A DNA stretch of 64,000 nucleotides from JAGDMJ01 sp963809695 (GTDB taxonomy: Bacteria; Bacteroidota; Ignavibacteria; UBA10030; UBA6906): NCBI GenBank assembly GCA_963809695.1, contig CAWEKI010000010.1:124001-188000 (forward strand). Direction: 5' to 3'. Below are positions 44,535-52,537 of the stretch, piece after piece. Numbering within the stretch: position 1 is the stretch's first letter; each line of letters begins with the position of its first letter. The translations under genes were made by a program, and so were the position numbers. The notes beneath the pieces are model-generated. The model was not told the DNA's origin. It did not search any database and saw only the letters and a list, made by a program, of their open reading frames with translations.

Positions 44535-45445
44535 CGAAAAAATGGGGAGGCAAGGATCGGTGGATCGGGTATGCCTTTATTTCTCCGTGGATTCTTGGTT
44601 TCCTGGCTTTTACTGCCGGGCCAATGCTTGTCTCCATAGCCATCAGCTTTTCCTCCTGGAGCATGCTTTCATCTCCGACATGGGTGGGGTGGGAACATTA
44701 TGAACGGTTGTTTACCGCTGACCCGCTCTTCGCCCGCTCGCTGGGCAACACGTTTTTCTATGTTGCTATTTCGGTTCCGCTGACGACTGCACTTGCCCTG
44801 GGGCTTGCCCTTCTGCTTCACCAGCGCGTCCCAGGAATGGGCATTTTCCGGACGATCTTCTTTCTTCCCTCGATTACAAATCTCGTCGCGGTATCCATCC
44901 TCTGGCTCTGGATATTCAATCCCGAGTTTGGACTGCTCAACAGCGCCCTGCGGGCGCTCGGCATCGAGGGCCCCCTCTGGCTGCAGAGCGAACCGTGGGC
45001 GAAGCCGGCGCTCATCCTGATGTCGCTCTGGGGCGTCGGAGGGTCCATGATCATTTTCCTTGCAACGCTCCAGGGAGTGCCTCAGGAGCTTCACGAAGCG
45101 GCAGAGCTCGATGGCGCGGGGGCAGTGCAGCGCTTTTTTCACATCACCCTTCCCATGATTTCCCCCGCAATGTTTTTTAGCCTGGTCATGGGTCTCATCG
45201 GTGGATTCCAGGTGTTTACGCAGGCGTTCGTCATGACGGGAACCGCTCAGCCTGGCTCGGAAGGGGGACCGAACAACGCGACGCTCTTCATGGTGCTCTA
45301 TCTTTACAAAAAGGCCTTCCAGGAATTCCAAATGGGTTATGCCTCGGCGATCGCATGGGTCCTTTTCATTATCATTCTGATGTTCACGATTGTCCAGAAG
45401 AGGCTTGGCCAGAGATGGGTTTATTATGAGGCGGGGGGGCAGTGA
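44531..45445 (+). CDS. Sugar ABC transporter permease, MalF/UgpA-like
   Basis: The 304-residue membrane protein has six predicted segments and the ABC-permease EAA loop around QELHEAAELDGAGAVQRFF. It fits the CUT1 carbohydrate subfamily permease 1. It should form the inner-membrane channel with the MalG-like partner that follows. The ATGA start overlaps the preceding gene and the stop overlaps the next gene. No transporter ATPase gene is in the operon; a shared MsmX/UgpC-type ATPase elsewhere would be needed. Confidence 0.9.
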   Translation: MTKKWGGKDRWIGYAFISPWILGFLAFTAGPMLVSIAISFSSWSMLSSPTWVGWEHYERLFTADPLFARSLGNTFFYVAISVPLTTALALGLALLLHQRVPGMGIFRTIFFLPSITNLVAVSILWLWIFNPEFGLLNSALRALGIEGPLWLQSEPWAKPALILMSLWGVGGSMIIFLATLQGVPQELHEAAELDGAGAVQRFFHITLPMISPAMFFSLVMGLIGGFQVFTQAFVMTGTAQPGSEGGPNNATLFMVLYLYKKAFQEFQMGYASAIAWVLFIIILMFTIVQKRLGQRWVYYEAGGQ

Positions 45446-46314
45446 TGAACGGAACAAAGCCATTCGGCGCCGTTTTCGTCAAGGCACTGAGCCGCTATGC
45501 GGTGCTTTACCTGGTGCTGGCAGGCCTCGGGGCGCTGTTTCTTATTCCGTTTGCGTGGATGCTTTCGGTGTCAGTGCACGATCTTTCAAGCGTGTTTGCG
45601 CAACCGATCCGCTGGATCCCGGGCGAGTTTCGATGGGAGAACTACAGCCTGGTGACATCGCTGCTTCCATTCTGGCGATATACGCTCAACACCGTGCTCG
45701 TCACCGCCCTTGTCCTTACCGGCACGCTGCTATCCTGCTCCCTGGCGGCCTTCGGGTTTTCCCGCCTCCGTTTTCGCGGACGTGAGGTACTGTTTGCTCT
45801 TTGCCTCTCTACAATGATGCTCCCGGGGCAGGTGACCATGATACCCCTCTACATGCTTTTCGCGAAGATCGGATGGGTTGACACATATTTGCCGCTCGTG
45901 GTCCCCGCGTTTTTCGGGTCACCATTTTACATCTTCCTCCTGCGACAATTCTTTCTCACGATCCCCCGTGAGTACGACCAGGCAGCAATGCTCGACGGCG
46001 CCAGCCAGCTTCGGATCTACTGGAGCATTATCTTGCCGCTTGCGCGTCCCGCACTTGCAACGGTTGCGCTGCTGACATTCGTCGGTACCTGGAACGACTT
46101 CTTCGGTCCGCTCATTTACCTTAACTCGCCGGAGAAGGCAACGCTGACATTAGGCTTGAGCATGCTGAAATCGCAGGTCGTCGGCAGCGGCGTGACCCAG
46201 TGGAATCTCCTGATGGCAGGCGCTGTGCTCGTCATGCTGCCGAACGTCGCGGTGTTTTTACTCGCCCAGCGCCACTTCGTGCGTGGAATCACTATTGGAG
46301 GTCTGCGAGGATGA
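45445..46314 (+). CDS. Sugar ABC transporter permease, MalG/UgpE-like
   Basis: The 289-residue product starts at ATG 45445 (sharing the A of the upstream TGA) or at GTG 45442 with a G-rich ribosome site. The EAA loop EYDQAAMLDGASQLRIYWS and the motif TWNDFFGPLIYL are typical for MalG-like permeases, and six membrane segments are present. Together with the 44531 product it forms the transmembrane pore for a CUT1 sugar importer. The stop overlaps the start of the binding-protein gene by four bases. Confidence 0.9.
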   Translation: MNGTKPFGAVFVKALSRYAVLYLVLAGLGALFLIPFAWMLSVSVHDLSSVFAQPIRWIPGEFRWENYSLVTSLLPFWRYTLNTVLVTALVLTGTLLSCSLAAFGFSRLRFRGREVLFALCLSTMMLPGQVTMIPLYMLFAKIGWVDTYLPLVVPAFFGSPFYIFLLRQFFLTIPREYDQAAMLDGASQLRIYWSIILPLARPALATVALLTFVGTWNDFFGPLIYLNSPEKATLTLGLSMLKSQVVGSGVTQWNLLMAGAVLVMLPNVAVFLLAQRHFVRGITIGGLRG

Positions 46315-47663
46315 ACACACGCGGATTACAGATCCTCCTGGCTGCACTGTTTGCCATCGGTATGGCTGGATGCGTCTCGAACGAGAAGAAGGCCGGCATT
46401 GAGATCACTTATAATTGTGCGGCGAACGCGGATGATATCCGGCAGCTTGAGACGGAACTCCCGCGCTTCAGAGACTCTTCGGGTATTACGATCAAGCTTA
46501 ATCCCTTCACCGGACAGGAGAAGCTGTACGCGATGATGGCCGCCGGCCAGGCGCCCGACATCTTTTACACGAACAACACCATGCGTGACCGTCTCGCAGC
46601 GGAAGGCCGTGTGCTTGACCTTCGCGCGGTGAGTCGAGAAGATCCCTTCGTCTTGAGACTATGGCCGTCCGTCGTGGAAGGAGGCCGATCAATAGACGGG
46701 GGGTGGTATACTGTGGGCAACTGGAGCTATACGCTTGGCATCTACTACAATCGGGAATTATTCGACGCGGCGGGCGTTCCTTATCCCGATACTGCCTGGA
46801 CCTGGGGCGAAATGATCGAGCGCGCGCGGCGGCTGACCCGGGATGCTGATGGCGACGGGACGCCCGAGCAATACGGGGTCTTCATTGGCAGTCATTTCGT
46901 TGAAGCGATTGAGCTGATGAACGGTGCAGATATCCGGCCTAACGCCTTGACCGCCGTCATTTCGCCTGCATCGGCGGAAGCGTTCAATGCCTTTCTGTCG
47001 CTGATGCGTGAGAAGGTTATGCCTGACCTGAGACGCATCCAGGCTATGGGGATGCAGCCGTCCCAACTTCTCGCCAGCGGCCGGGTTGCCATGCTCGCGG
47101 AGGCGGTTCCACATCAGATGCTCACGGAGACGCTGCGCATCCGATGGGGCGTTGCCCCGTTCCCTCGATTTCCCGGCAAGCCTGTCCGGTACTTCCGCAG
47201 CGGGAGCGGGGGGCTCTCCATCAGCGCCAGTACGCCTTACCCCGAAGCCGCGTGGAAAGCGCTTACCTGGCTCATCGGGTCGGCCGGAGTGTACCAGCCG
47301 AACCCGGTTCTCCGCGATCTTGATTTCGCCGCGGCGTGGGAGCAGAGGTATCCGCAGCTCTCCGGCAGCGGGTTCTGCGAGGTGTGGGACCTGAGCCTCT
47401 GCCATGATGGGGGAGACCCGCGCTTCTTCGTCCGATTCTCCAGCTGGACATCGGCCGCGATTCTTGAGCGCTTGCAGCCGGAGTTGGACCGGCTCTGGGC
47501 AAGGGACATAACGGTGGAAGATCTGGTTGCCGCGCTGCCGCAGATCAATGGGGGAGTCGAGCGCGCGTTGAACGACCTTCTCCGCGAGAAAGAAATCCGG
47601 CCTGAGTTCCATGCCGACATCGAACGAGCATTAAGGAGCCTCGACCGTGGCGTTCATCACTGA
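46311..47663 (+). CDS. Extracellular sugar-binding lipoprotein of an ABC importer
   Basis: The 450-residue product begins at ATG 46311 and has a lipobox GMAGC (Cys21). Family 1 solute-binding features are clear: GQEKLYAMMAAGQAPDIFY, an EGRVLDL stretch and later YFRSGSGGLSISAST. It should capture an oligosaccharide and deliver it to the two permeases encoded just before it. In Bacteroidota lipidated binding proteins for ABC importers are less common than SusD, so the system relies on periplasmic capture. Its stop lies inside the next gene (17-base overlap). Confidence 0.9.
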   Translation: MNTRGLQILLAALFAIGMAGCVSNEKKAGIEITYNCAANADDIRQLETELPRFRDSSGITIKLNPFTGQEKLYAMMAAGQAPDIFYTNNTMRDRLAAEGRVLDLRAVSREDPFVLRLWPSVVEGGRSIDGGWYTVGNWSYTLGIYYNRELFDAAGVPYPDTAWTWGEMIERARRLTRDADGDGTPEQYGVFIGSHFVEAIELMNGADIRPNALTAVISPASAEAFNAFLSLMREKVMPDLRRIQAMGMQPSQLLASGRVAMLAEAVPHQMLTETLRIRWGVAPFPRFPGKPVRYFRSGSGGLSISASTPYPEAAWKALTWLIGSAGVYQPNPVLRDLDFAAAWEQRYPQLSGSGFCEVWDLSLCHDGGDPRFFVRFSSWTSAAILERLQPELDRLWARDITVEDLVAALPQINGGVERALNDLLREKEIRPEFHADIERALRSLDRGVHH

Positions 47664-49014
47664 AATGGTCGGAAATGCGTCACTGATGATCCACGATGGA
47701 CTACAGCCGGTCTGCGAGATCCGCGACCTGCGGCTGCAGAACGTGCGGTTCCGCAGGGATGGCAGGCTGCTTATCGGCGCAGATGTTCCACTTCCGCTGT
47801 ACTGGGAACAGTATGCAAACCACGAACATCCCGAGCGGAATAGTGGAAGCCACGGATCAGTGCGTGTCCTCGAAAGCCATGCCGACCGCGTCGTGCTCGA
47901 ATGTACAGGTGCAACCCGCTCGAGGTCCGTGTCAAGCACATATCTGGTGACCCTTACGCGCGGAGCCGAACAGGAGACCTACACGTTTGACATTCATGCG
48001 GCATTGCGTGTGGATGACGACAGTTCCTGGCACGTAACACCCAATCCTCACCATGGGGAACTCGAGTTTTGCAACTTCTGGCCGGAGGGTGTCTTCTCGG
48101 GAGATGCCCGGACGCCTCTTCTGTTTGAGGCATGCTACGTCAAGCGCGGCCACACTGTCGATGCGATTCCACACCATCATCTGGAGTCGCCGGACAAGCA
48201 CAATATCCTCCTGAGGCCCGGAGATCGGATGATGTGGCTTTTGGAAGATGAGAACCCTTGCATAGAACTGGTTGCGGGAGGGGAGGTGGCGGCCGGTGTG
48301 TGTGCCTATATGTGGGACGCTCATCTGGCCTACCGTGTCTGCTTTGATGGAATGGAACAGGTGCTCCGGGCAGGAACACAATACAGTGCTTCATTCCGTC
48401 TGCTTTCCCTTGGAAGAGAAGAAGGAAAGGCGATTGCGGCCGAAGCGGTTCACAGGATTCTGCCCGAGGTTGGATGTACGCCGGTCATAGTCGATGGAGT
48501 TCACACCTTTTCGGAGACAGTTGGCAACACGAAGGTACGCCCCTCCGACGCCTGGCCATGGGAAACCGAGGTTCTTTCCGGTGATGTGAGCAACGTACGC
48601 TTCTCGCTTGATCAGGACATGGGGATGGATGATTTGACATCCCTTCGCATTGACGCCTCGGGTCAGGCAGCGACCCTTTGGAAAGCGACTGCGCTCGGTC
48701 CAGCATTTCGGCAAGCGCTATTTGAGAGTGGCTCGCGGTACCGGTTAACAGCGTATGTGCGCTCTCAACTCATATCGGGAAATGTTTCCATCGCCCTGCG
48801 ATTACACCGTGAAGGATCCGGGGGCCTCTTCGAGCCGCGCAAGTACGAGGTCTACCGGAGCGCACAGCTTGTGTCGGGCCAATCTGACTGGGCACGTCTT
48901 GAGGTCCTGACTCCTCCAATTGCTCCCGCTCCGGACCGCGTGCATCTGTTGCTCGAGATGGACGGTGCAGGGACCTGCTGGTTTGACAACGTGCACTTTG
49001 CGAAGGAAAAATGA
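47647..49014 (+). CDS. Unrecognised protein with possible C-terminal carbohydrate-binding domain
   Basis: The 455-residue product starts at GTG 47647 with AAGGAG eight bases upstream; an ATG at 47665 has no ribosome site. It has no signal peptide. The N-terminal 300 residues are beta-rich and Trp/His-rich (YWEQYANHEHPE, PNPHHGELEFCNFWPEGVF) and match no family I know. The last 150 residues resemble a CBM4/9-like sandwich (SRYRLTAYVRSQLISGNVSI, DGAGTCWFDNVHF). A carbohydrate-active enzyme or binding protein is likely from its place between an ABC importer and glycosidase genes, but the reaction is unknown. Confidence 0.55.
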   Translation: MAFITEMVGNASLMIHDGLQPVCEIRDLRLQNVRFRRDGRLLIGADVPLPLYWEQYANHEHPERNSGSHGSVRVLESHADRVVLECTGATRSRSVSSTYLVTLTRGAEQETYTFDIHAALRVDDDSSWHVTPNPHHGELEFCNFWPEGVFSGDARTPLLFEACYVKRGHTVDAIPHHHLESPDKHNILLRPGDRMMWLLEDENPCIELVAGGEVAAGVCAYMWDAHLAYRVCFDGMEQVLRAGTQYSASFRLLSLGREEGKAIAAEAVHRILPEVGCTPVIVDGVHTFSETVGNTKVRPSDAWPWETEVLSGDVSNVRFSLDQDMGMDDLTSLRIDASGQAATLWKATALGPAFRQALFESGSRYRLTAYVRSQLISGNVSIALRLHREGSGGLFEPRKYEVYRSAQLVSGQSDWARLEVLTPPIAPAPDRVHLLLEMDGAGTCWFDNVHFAKEK

Positions 49015-51068
49015 AGACACCAAAGAAGGAATTTGGGGCTCCCGCGACTCTTCTCTTCTGGACCCTTACCGATGAGGTGATTGAGCGGCCAGACGTGCTG
49101 GAGCGCCAATTCCACGACATCAGGGAATCAGGGTTTGGGGGCGTTGCGGCCTTCGTGCGTTGCAGCCGCTACACCTGGCATGACCGGCCGGCTCGCGAGG
49201 CGCTGGCAAGAGTAGGGAATCTTTGCACGCGATATCATATGCAGAATTGGATTGGGCCGGACCCGCGTTTTGTCTCGCGATATCTTATCGCGCCCTCCGG
49301 CGGGTTGGAGGTATTGATGTTTGGAAATCGGGCACGGGCGGAAGTTTTTCCGAATTTCGGACGTGTTGCAGACGGCCGGTTCTCCGTCCGTTGCGATATC
49401 TCTCCGCGTCATGTTCACACACTTCAGGAAGTTGCAATAGAGTATGCCCCAAAAGGAATCGAGCGACTCTTTGCTCTGCGCATGTCCGATAAAGGTCGCG
49501 TTGCCGCAGAAGTAAGGGACGTGACCGCGCATGCACACCTTTTTCACAACATACGGGACCACTACGTTGAAGCGTTTGGCACACTGCCTGCACATTTTCA
49601 TCGGGGGGAATGGCGGATCCTCGCTTTCTTCCGCGCGTTCACCAACCACGTAGATTTCGCAGACCAGACCCAGATGGGCCGCTATTTTGGATTGCTCGGC
49701 GATCTGAAAAAGGGAAGATGCCGCGCTGACGGTCTGATGTGGGACGAACCGGGGTTCACGTGCACGTACGGGACGCTTCCGTATTCCCCCGGCATACGGC
49801 GCTCATACGAGCGATCGAGAGGAAAGGCTATCGGGCAGGATCTCTGGAAACTCGCGCTCGAGTCGGAGGATGGAAGTCATATCCGGGTGCGGATTGCGTA
49901 CTATCGGGCAATTCAACGCATGCTCAATGAGGCGAACCTTCGTTTCATGCGGGAGGCAAAGAAGCTCTGGGGAGGGATGACCATCTCAGGGATCCATGAT
50001 ACATGGCACTGGGAATCTGCGGACATGTGCGACATGAATCATGGCAGTCTGGACCTGTGGGAAGCTGGCAGGAGCAAAACCGGCGGTTTTGTGGATCTGG
50101 GCGGGATCGACAAGTTGCGTGATCCGGCGTCTCCATGGAACGCCAACCTCGCTGCGATGAGCGTGATCTGTGCTTCACTGGGGAAACTCAGTGCCGGACG
50201 CTATGCCTACAACAACCTTTGGACGGTCGGAGATGATGATGGGCAGGGGTGGCAGGCGACCGTTATGGACCATTGCGTGAACACAATGGCACTCTTCGGC
50301 ACACGCTGGTTGGCGCATTGCTATGGGCCGGTGGGGACGATCGGGGAGGAGCGCTCCTTCCTCGGGTCACCTCCAATGCCTGGGTACCCTGACCACAGCA
50401 CATGGCGACACTTTCCCGCCTGGAACAGGCGTCTTACTGCCCACATCCAGACAATCGGCCACAAGCTGCCGACATCAAACGTGCTTGTGCTCTTCCCGGT
50501 CGAGGGGCTTTACGCACTCGCAGGTCCGGCGGCAGACAGAGCAGCAACCATGATCTTTCATCTCCTTCTTGCCATGCTGGACAATCACTACCATGTGGAC
50601 GTTCTTTCCCCCTCGGCATGTGCCGGTGCGCGATGGTCGGCAGGAGAGCTCTCGGCGGGCAAAGCACACTATTGCGCTGTCATTGCTCCTTTCATGGGTG
50701 CGAGGGAATCCGGATCCCTGCATTTGTCACGGAAGAAGCCAGTCTTCTTCTTCCATCCAATGGCGGATCATGACGACAATGGAGGGCTAGAGCCAACCAT
50801 TGGGGATGTGATGAAGTGGCTTGCTGGCATCCCGGGCGTGCGGCCTGTTGTGGCGCCTGCGGGTGCCTGGACCACGATGGTTCACACAGAGGCAGGGACG
50901 GTTGTCACGCTTTCACCGTCTCGCCACGGTTACCAGTATTTCGGACCGGTGAGTTTGAATGGTGCGGCTGTGCAACTGGAGGAAGAACGCAGCGGGCTGA
51001 CCCGCATTCTCTTTCCCGGTACCGGGGAGCCGCGGGTCCTGCCCAACAGCCCCGATTTTTCAATCTGA
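49011..51068 (+). CDS. GH106-like putative glycoside hydrolase
   Basis: The 685-residue product starts ATGA-overlapped. Its N-terminus, ATLLFWTLTDEVIERPDVLE, then FHDIRESGFGGVAAFVR, resembles the TIM-barrel entry of GH106-type alpha-L-rhamnosidases and related uncharacterised families. DGLMWDEPG and the HDTWHWESADMCDMNHGSLD region carry acidic and aromatic residues fit for a sugar-binding pocket. A C-terminal half contains a GAT-like domain (LVLFPVEGLYALAGPA). No export signal. Rhamnosidase activity is only a guess. The gene is followed after a 14-base gap by a GH4 gene. Confidence 0.5.
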   Translation: MKTPKKEFGAPATLLFWTLTDEVIERPDVLERQFHDIRESGFGGVAAFVRCSRYTWHDRPAREALARVGNLCTRYHMQNWIGPDPRFVSRYLIAPSGGLEVLMFGNRARAEVFPNFGRVADGRFSVRCDISPRHVHTLQEVAIEYAPKGIERLFALRMSDKGRVAAEVRDVTAHAHLFHNIRDHYVEAFGTLPAHFHRGEWRILAFFRAFTNHVDFADQTQMGRYFGLLGDLKKGRCRADGLMWDEPGFTCTYGTLPYSPGIRRSYERSRGKAIGQDLWKLALESEDGSHIRVRIAYYRAIQRMLNEANLRFMREAKKLWGGMTISGIHDTWHWESADMCDMNHGSLDLWEAGRSKTGGFVDLGGIDKLRDPASPWNANLAAMSVICASLGKLSAGRYAYNNLWTVGDDDGQGWQATVMDHCVNTMALFGTRWLAHCYGPVGTIGEERSFLGSPPMPGYPDHSTWRHFPAWNRRLTAHIQTIGHKLPTSNVLVLFPVEGLYALAGPAADRAATMIFHLLLAMLDNHYHVDVLSPSACAGARWSAGELSAGKAHYCAVIAPFMGARESGSLHLSRKKPVFFFHPMADHDDNGGLEPTIGDVMKWLAGIPGVRPVVAPAGAWTTMVHTEAGTVVTLSPSRHGYQYFGPVSLNGAAVQLEEERSGLTRILFPGTGEPRVLPNSPDFSI

Positions 51069-51082
51069 ATGACGTGACTGAC

Positions 51083-52537
51083 ATGACCGACAAAAGGAAA
51101 GCGCGCAAGCGGGTGCCGCGGAAAACGGATGTTCGACGGAAGCCCCGCTCGGAGCAGTCTTCTCCCGGCAAAGCGGGAGCAAAGTTCTCCCGCAAAATCA
51201 AAGTCACCGTGCTCGGGGCCGGGAGCATGTTTACCCCGAAGCTCGTGAACGACATTCTTCAGATCCCTGGTGAGCAAGGGGGAGAGATCGCGCTCGTTGA
51301 TATCGATGGGCGCCGGCTGAAGACCATGCATCGACTCGTCACGAAGCTGATACATCAGCACAAGAGGACCAACGCCTGGCACGTCTTCGCATCGGTCGAC
51401 CGGAAGCGCGTGATGGACCGGAGCCACTACCTGATCAACTGCATTGAGGTAAGCGGTGCAGAGTGCGTGCAGTGGGACAATGATATTCCCGCTCGCTATG
51501 GCATAGACCAGTGCATCGGCGATACGATTGGTCCCGGGGGCCTGTTCAAAGGACTGCGCACAATTCCGGTCTGGCTTGAAGTGCTTCGTGACGCAGCCGA
51601 TCTCTGCAGGGATGCGGTGGTCCTGAACTATACCAACCCGATGGGGATGATGTGTCTAGCCGCCGGGGCCACGAGTGAAATGCCGGTTGTTGGTCTTTGT
51701 CACTCGGTGCAGCAGACAAGCCGTTTGCTGTCCGTACGTGCGGGCGTCCCGTATACGGAAATGGAATGGGAGTGCGCGGGGATCAATCATCTCTCCTGGT
51801 TCACCACGCTCCGCCATCTCGGCCGTGATCTTTATCCTCTCCTGAATGCGAAAGCCATGCGCGATCTGGCCGGCACGCCGGACGATGCGAATGACGCAAA
51901 AGACCTCGTCCGTAAAGATATCATGGTGCATTTCGGTGCTTTTGTGACGGAATCGAGCGGCCATCTTTCGGAGTATCTTCCCTATTACCGAAAACGGGAA
52001 GACCTGCGCGAACGCTACTGTCGAGATGGCTATGACGGTGGTTCGGGTTTCTACGCCCGCTCATGGCCCCGGTGGCGGCGGGAAGCCGATGCTGAGCGGC
52101 TCGAGATGCTGCGGGGAACTCGTGCGCTGACGTGGGATCGAAGTGACGAATACGCAGCCGACATTATTGAAGCCCGGGAGACGGACCTGCCAACCCGAAT
52201 TCATGGAAATGTCATGAACTCGTCAGGAGGAGCAGGACCTCTTATCGTGAACCTGCCTGCCGATGGCTGTGTCGAGGTGGCTTGCTTGGTGGACCGCAGG
52301 GGAGTTCACCCCGTGCGGTTCGGTTCGCTTCCGCCCCAAATGGCTGCAGTCTCCGCATCAAACATGGGAACGATAGCCCTTGGCGCAGAGGCCGCCATTG
52401 CACGGAGCAAAGAGGCCGCCATCCACGCTTTGATGCTGGATCCGCTTACCGCAGCAGTCCTGAGCCCGGCAGAGATCAAGGCCATGGCGTTGGAGCTGTT
52501 TGAGGCCGAGCAGAAGTTTCTTCCGGGGTACAGATGA
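51083..52537 (+). CDS. GH4-family NAD- and metal-dependent alpha-glycosidase
   Basis: The 484-residue product starts at ATG 51083 (GTG 51074 is also in frame), without a clear ribosome site. The NAD-binding GAGSMFTPKL lies near residue 45, the catalytic core contains NYTNPMGMM, and the metal-binding Cys and His lie in GLCHSVQQT (Cys206) and GINHLSW (His236). GLCHSVQ is the pattern of the alpha-galactosidase/alpha-galacturonidase subgroup. About 38 strongly basic residues precede the Rossmann fold, longer than usual in GH4. The enzyme acts in the cytoplasm through NAD-dependent oxidation at C3. Its stop overlaps the next start by four bases. Confidence 0.88.
   Translation: MTDKRKARKRVPRKTDVRRKPRSEQSSPGKAGAKFSRKIKVTVLGAGSMFTPKLVNDILQIPGEQGGEIALVDIDGRRLKTMHRLVTKLIHQHKRTNAWHVFASVDRKRVMDRSHYLINCIEVSGAECVQWDNDIPARYGIDQCIGDTIGPGGLFKGLRTIPVWLEVLRDAADLCRDAVVLNYTNPMGMMCLAAGATSEMPVVGLCHSVQQTSRLLSVRAGVPYTEMEWECAGINHLSWFTTLRHLGRDLYPLLNAKAMRDLAGTPDDANDAKDLVRKDIMVHFGAFVTESSGHLSEYLPYYRKREDLRERYCRDGYDGGSGFYARSWPRWRREADAERLEMLRGTRALTWDRSDEYAADIIEARETDLPTRIHGNVMNSSGGAGPLIVNLPADGCVEVACLVDRRGVHPVRFGSLPPQMAAVSASNMGTIALGAEAAIARSKEAAIHALMLDPLTAAVLSPAEIKAMALELFEAEQKFLPGYR

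Noticed and set aside
46758..47612. A 284-residue minus-strand frame opposite the binding-protein gene
   Set aside because: Shadow frame of a GC-rich gene; no start signal and no recognisable motif.
50816..51082. 89-residue extension before the GH4 protein
   Set aside because: It overlaps the end of the GH106-like gene in another frame and has no homology to GH4; the operon spacing favours 51083.
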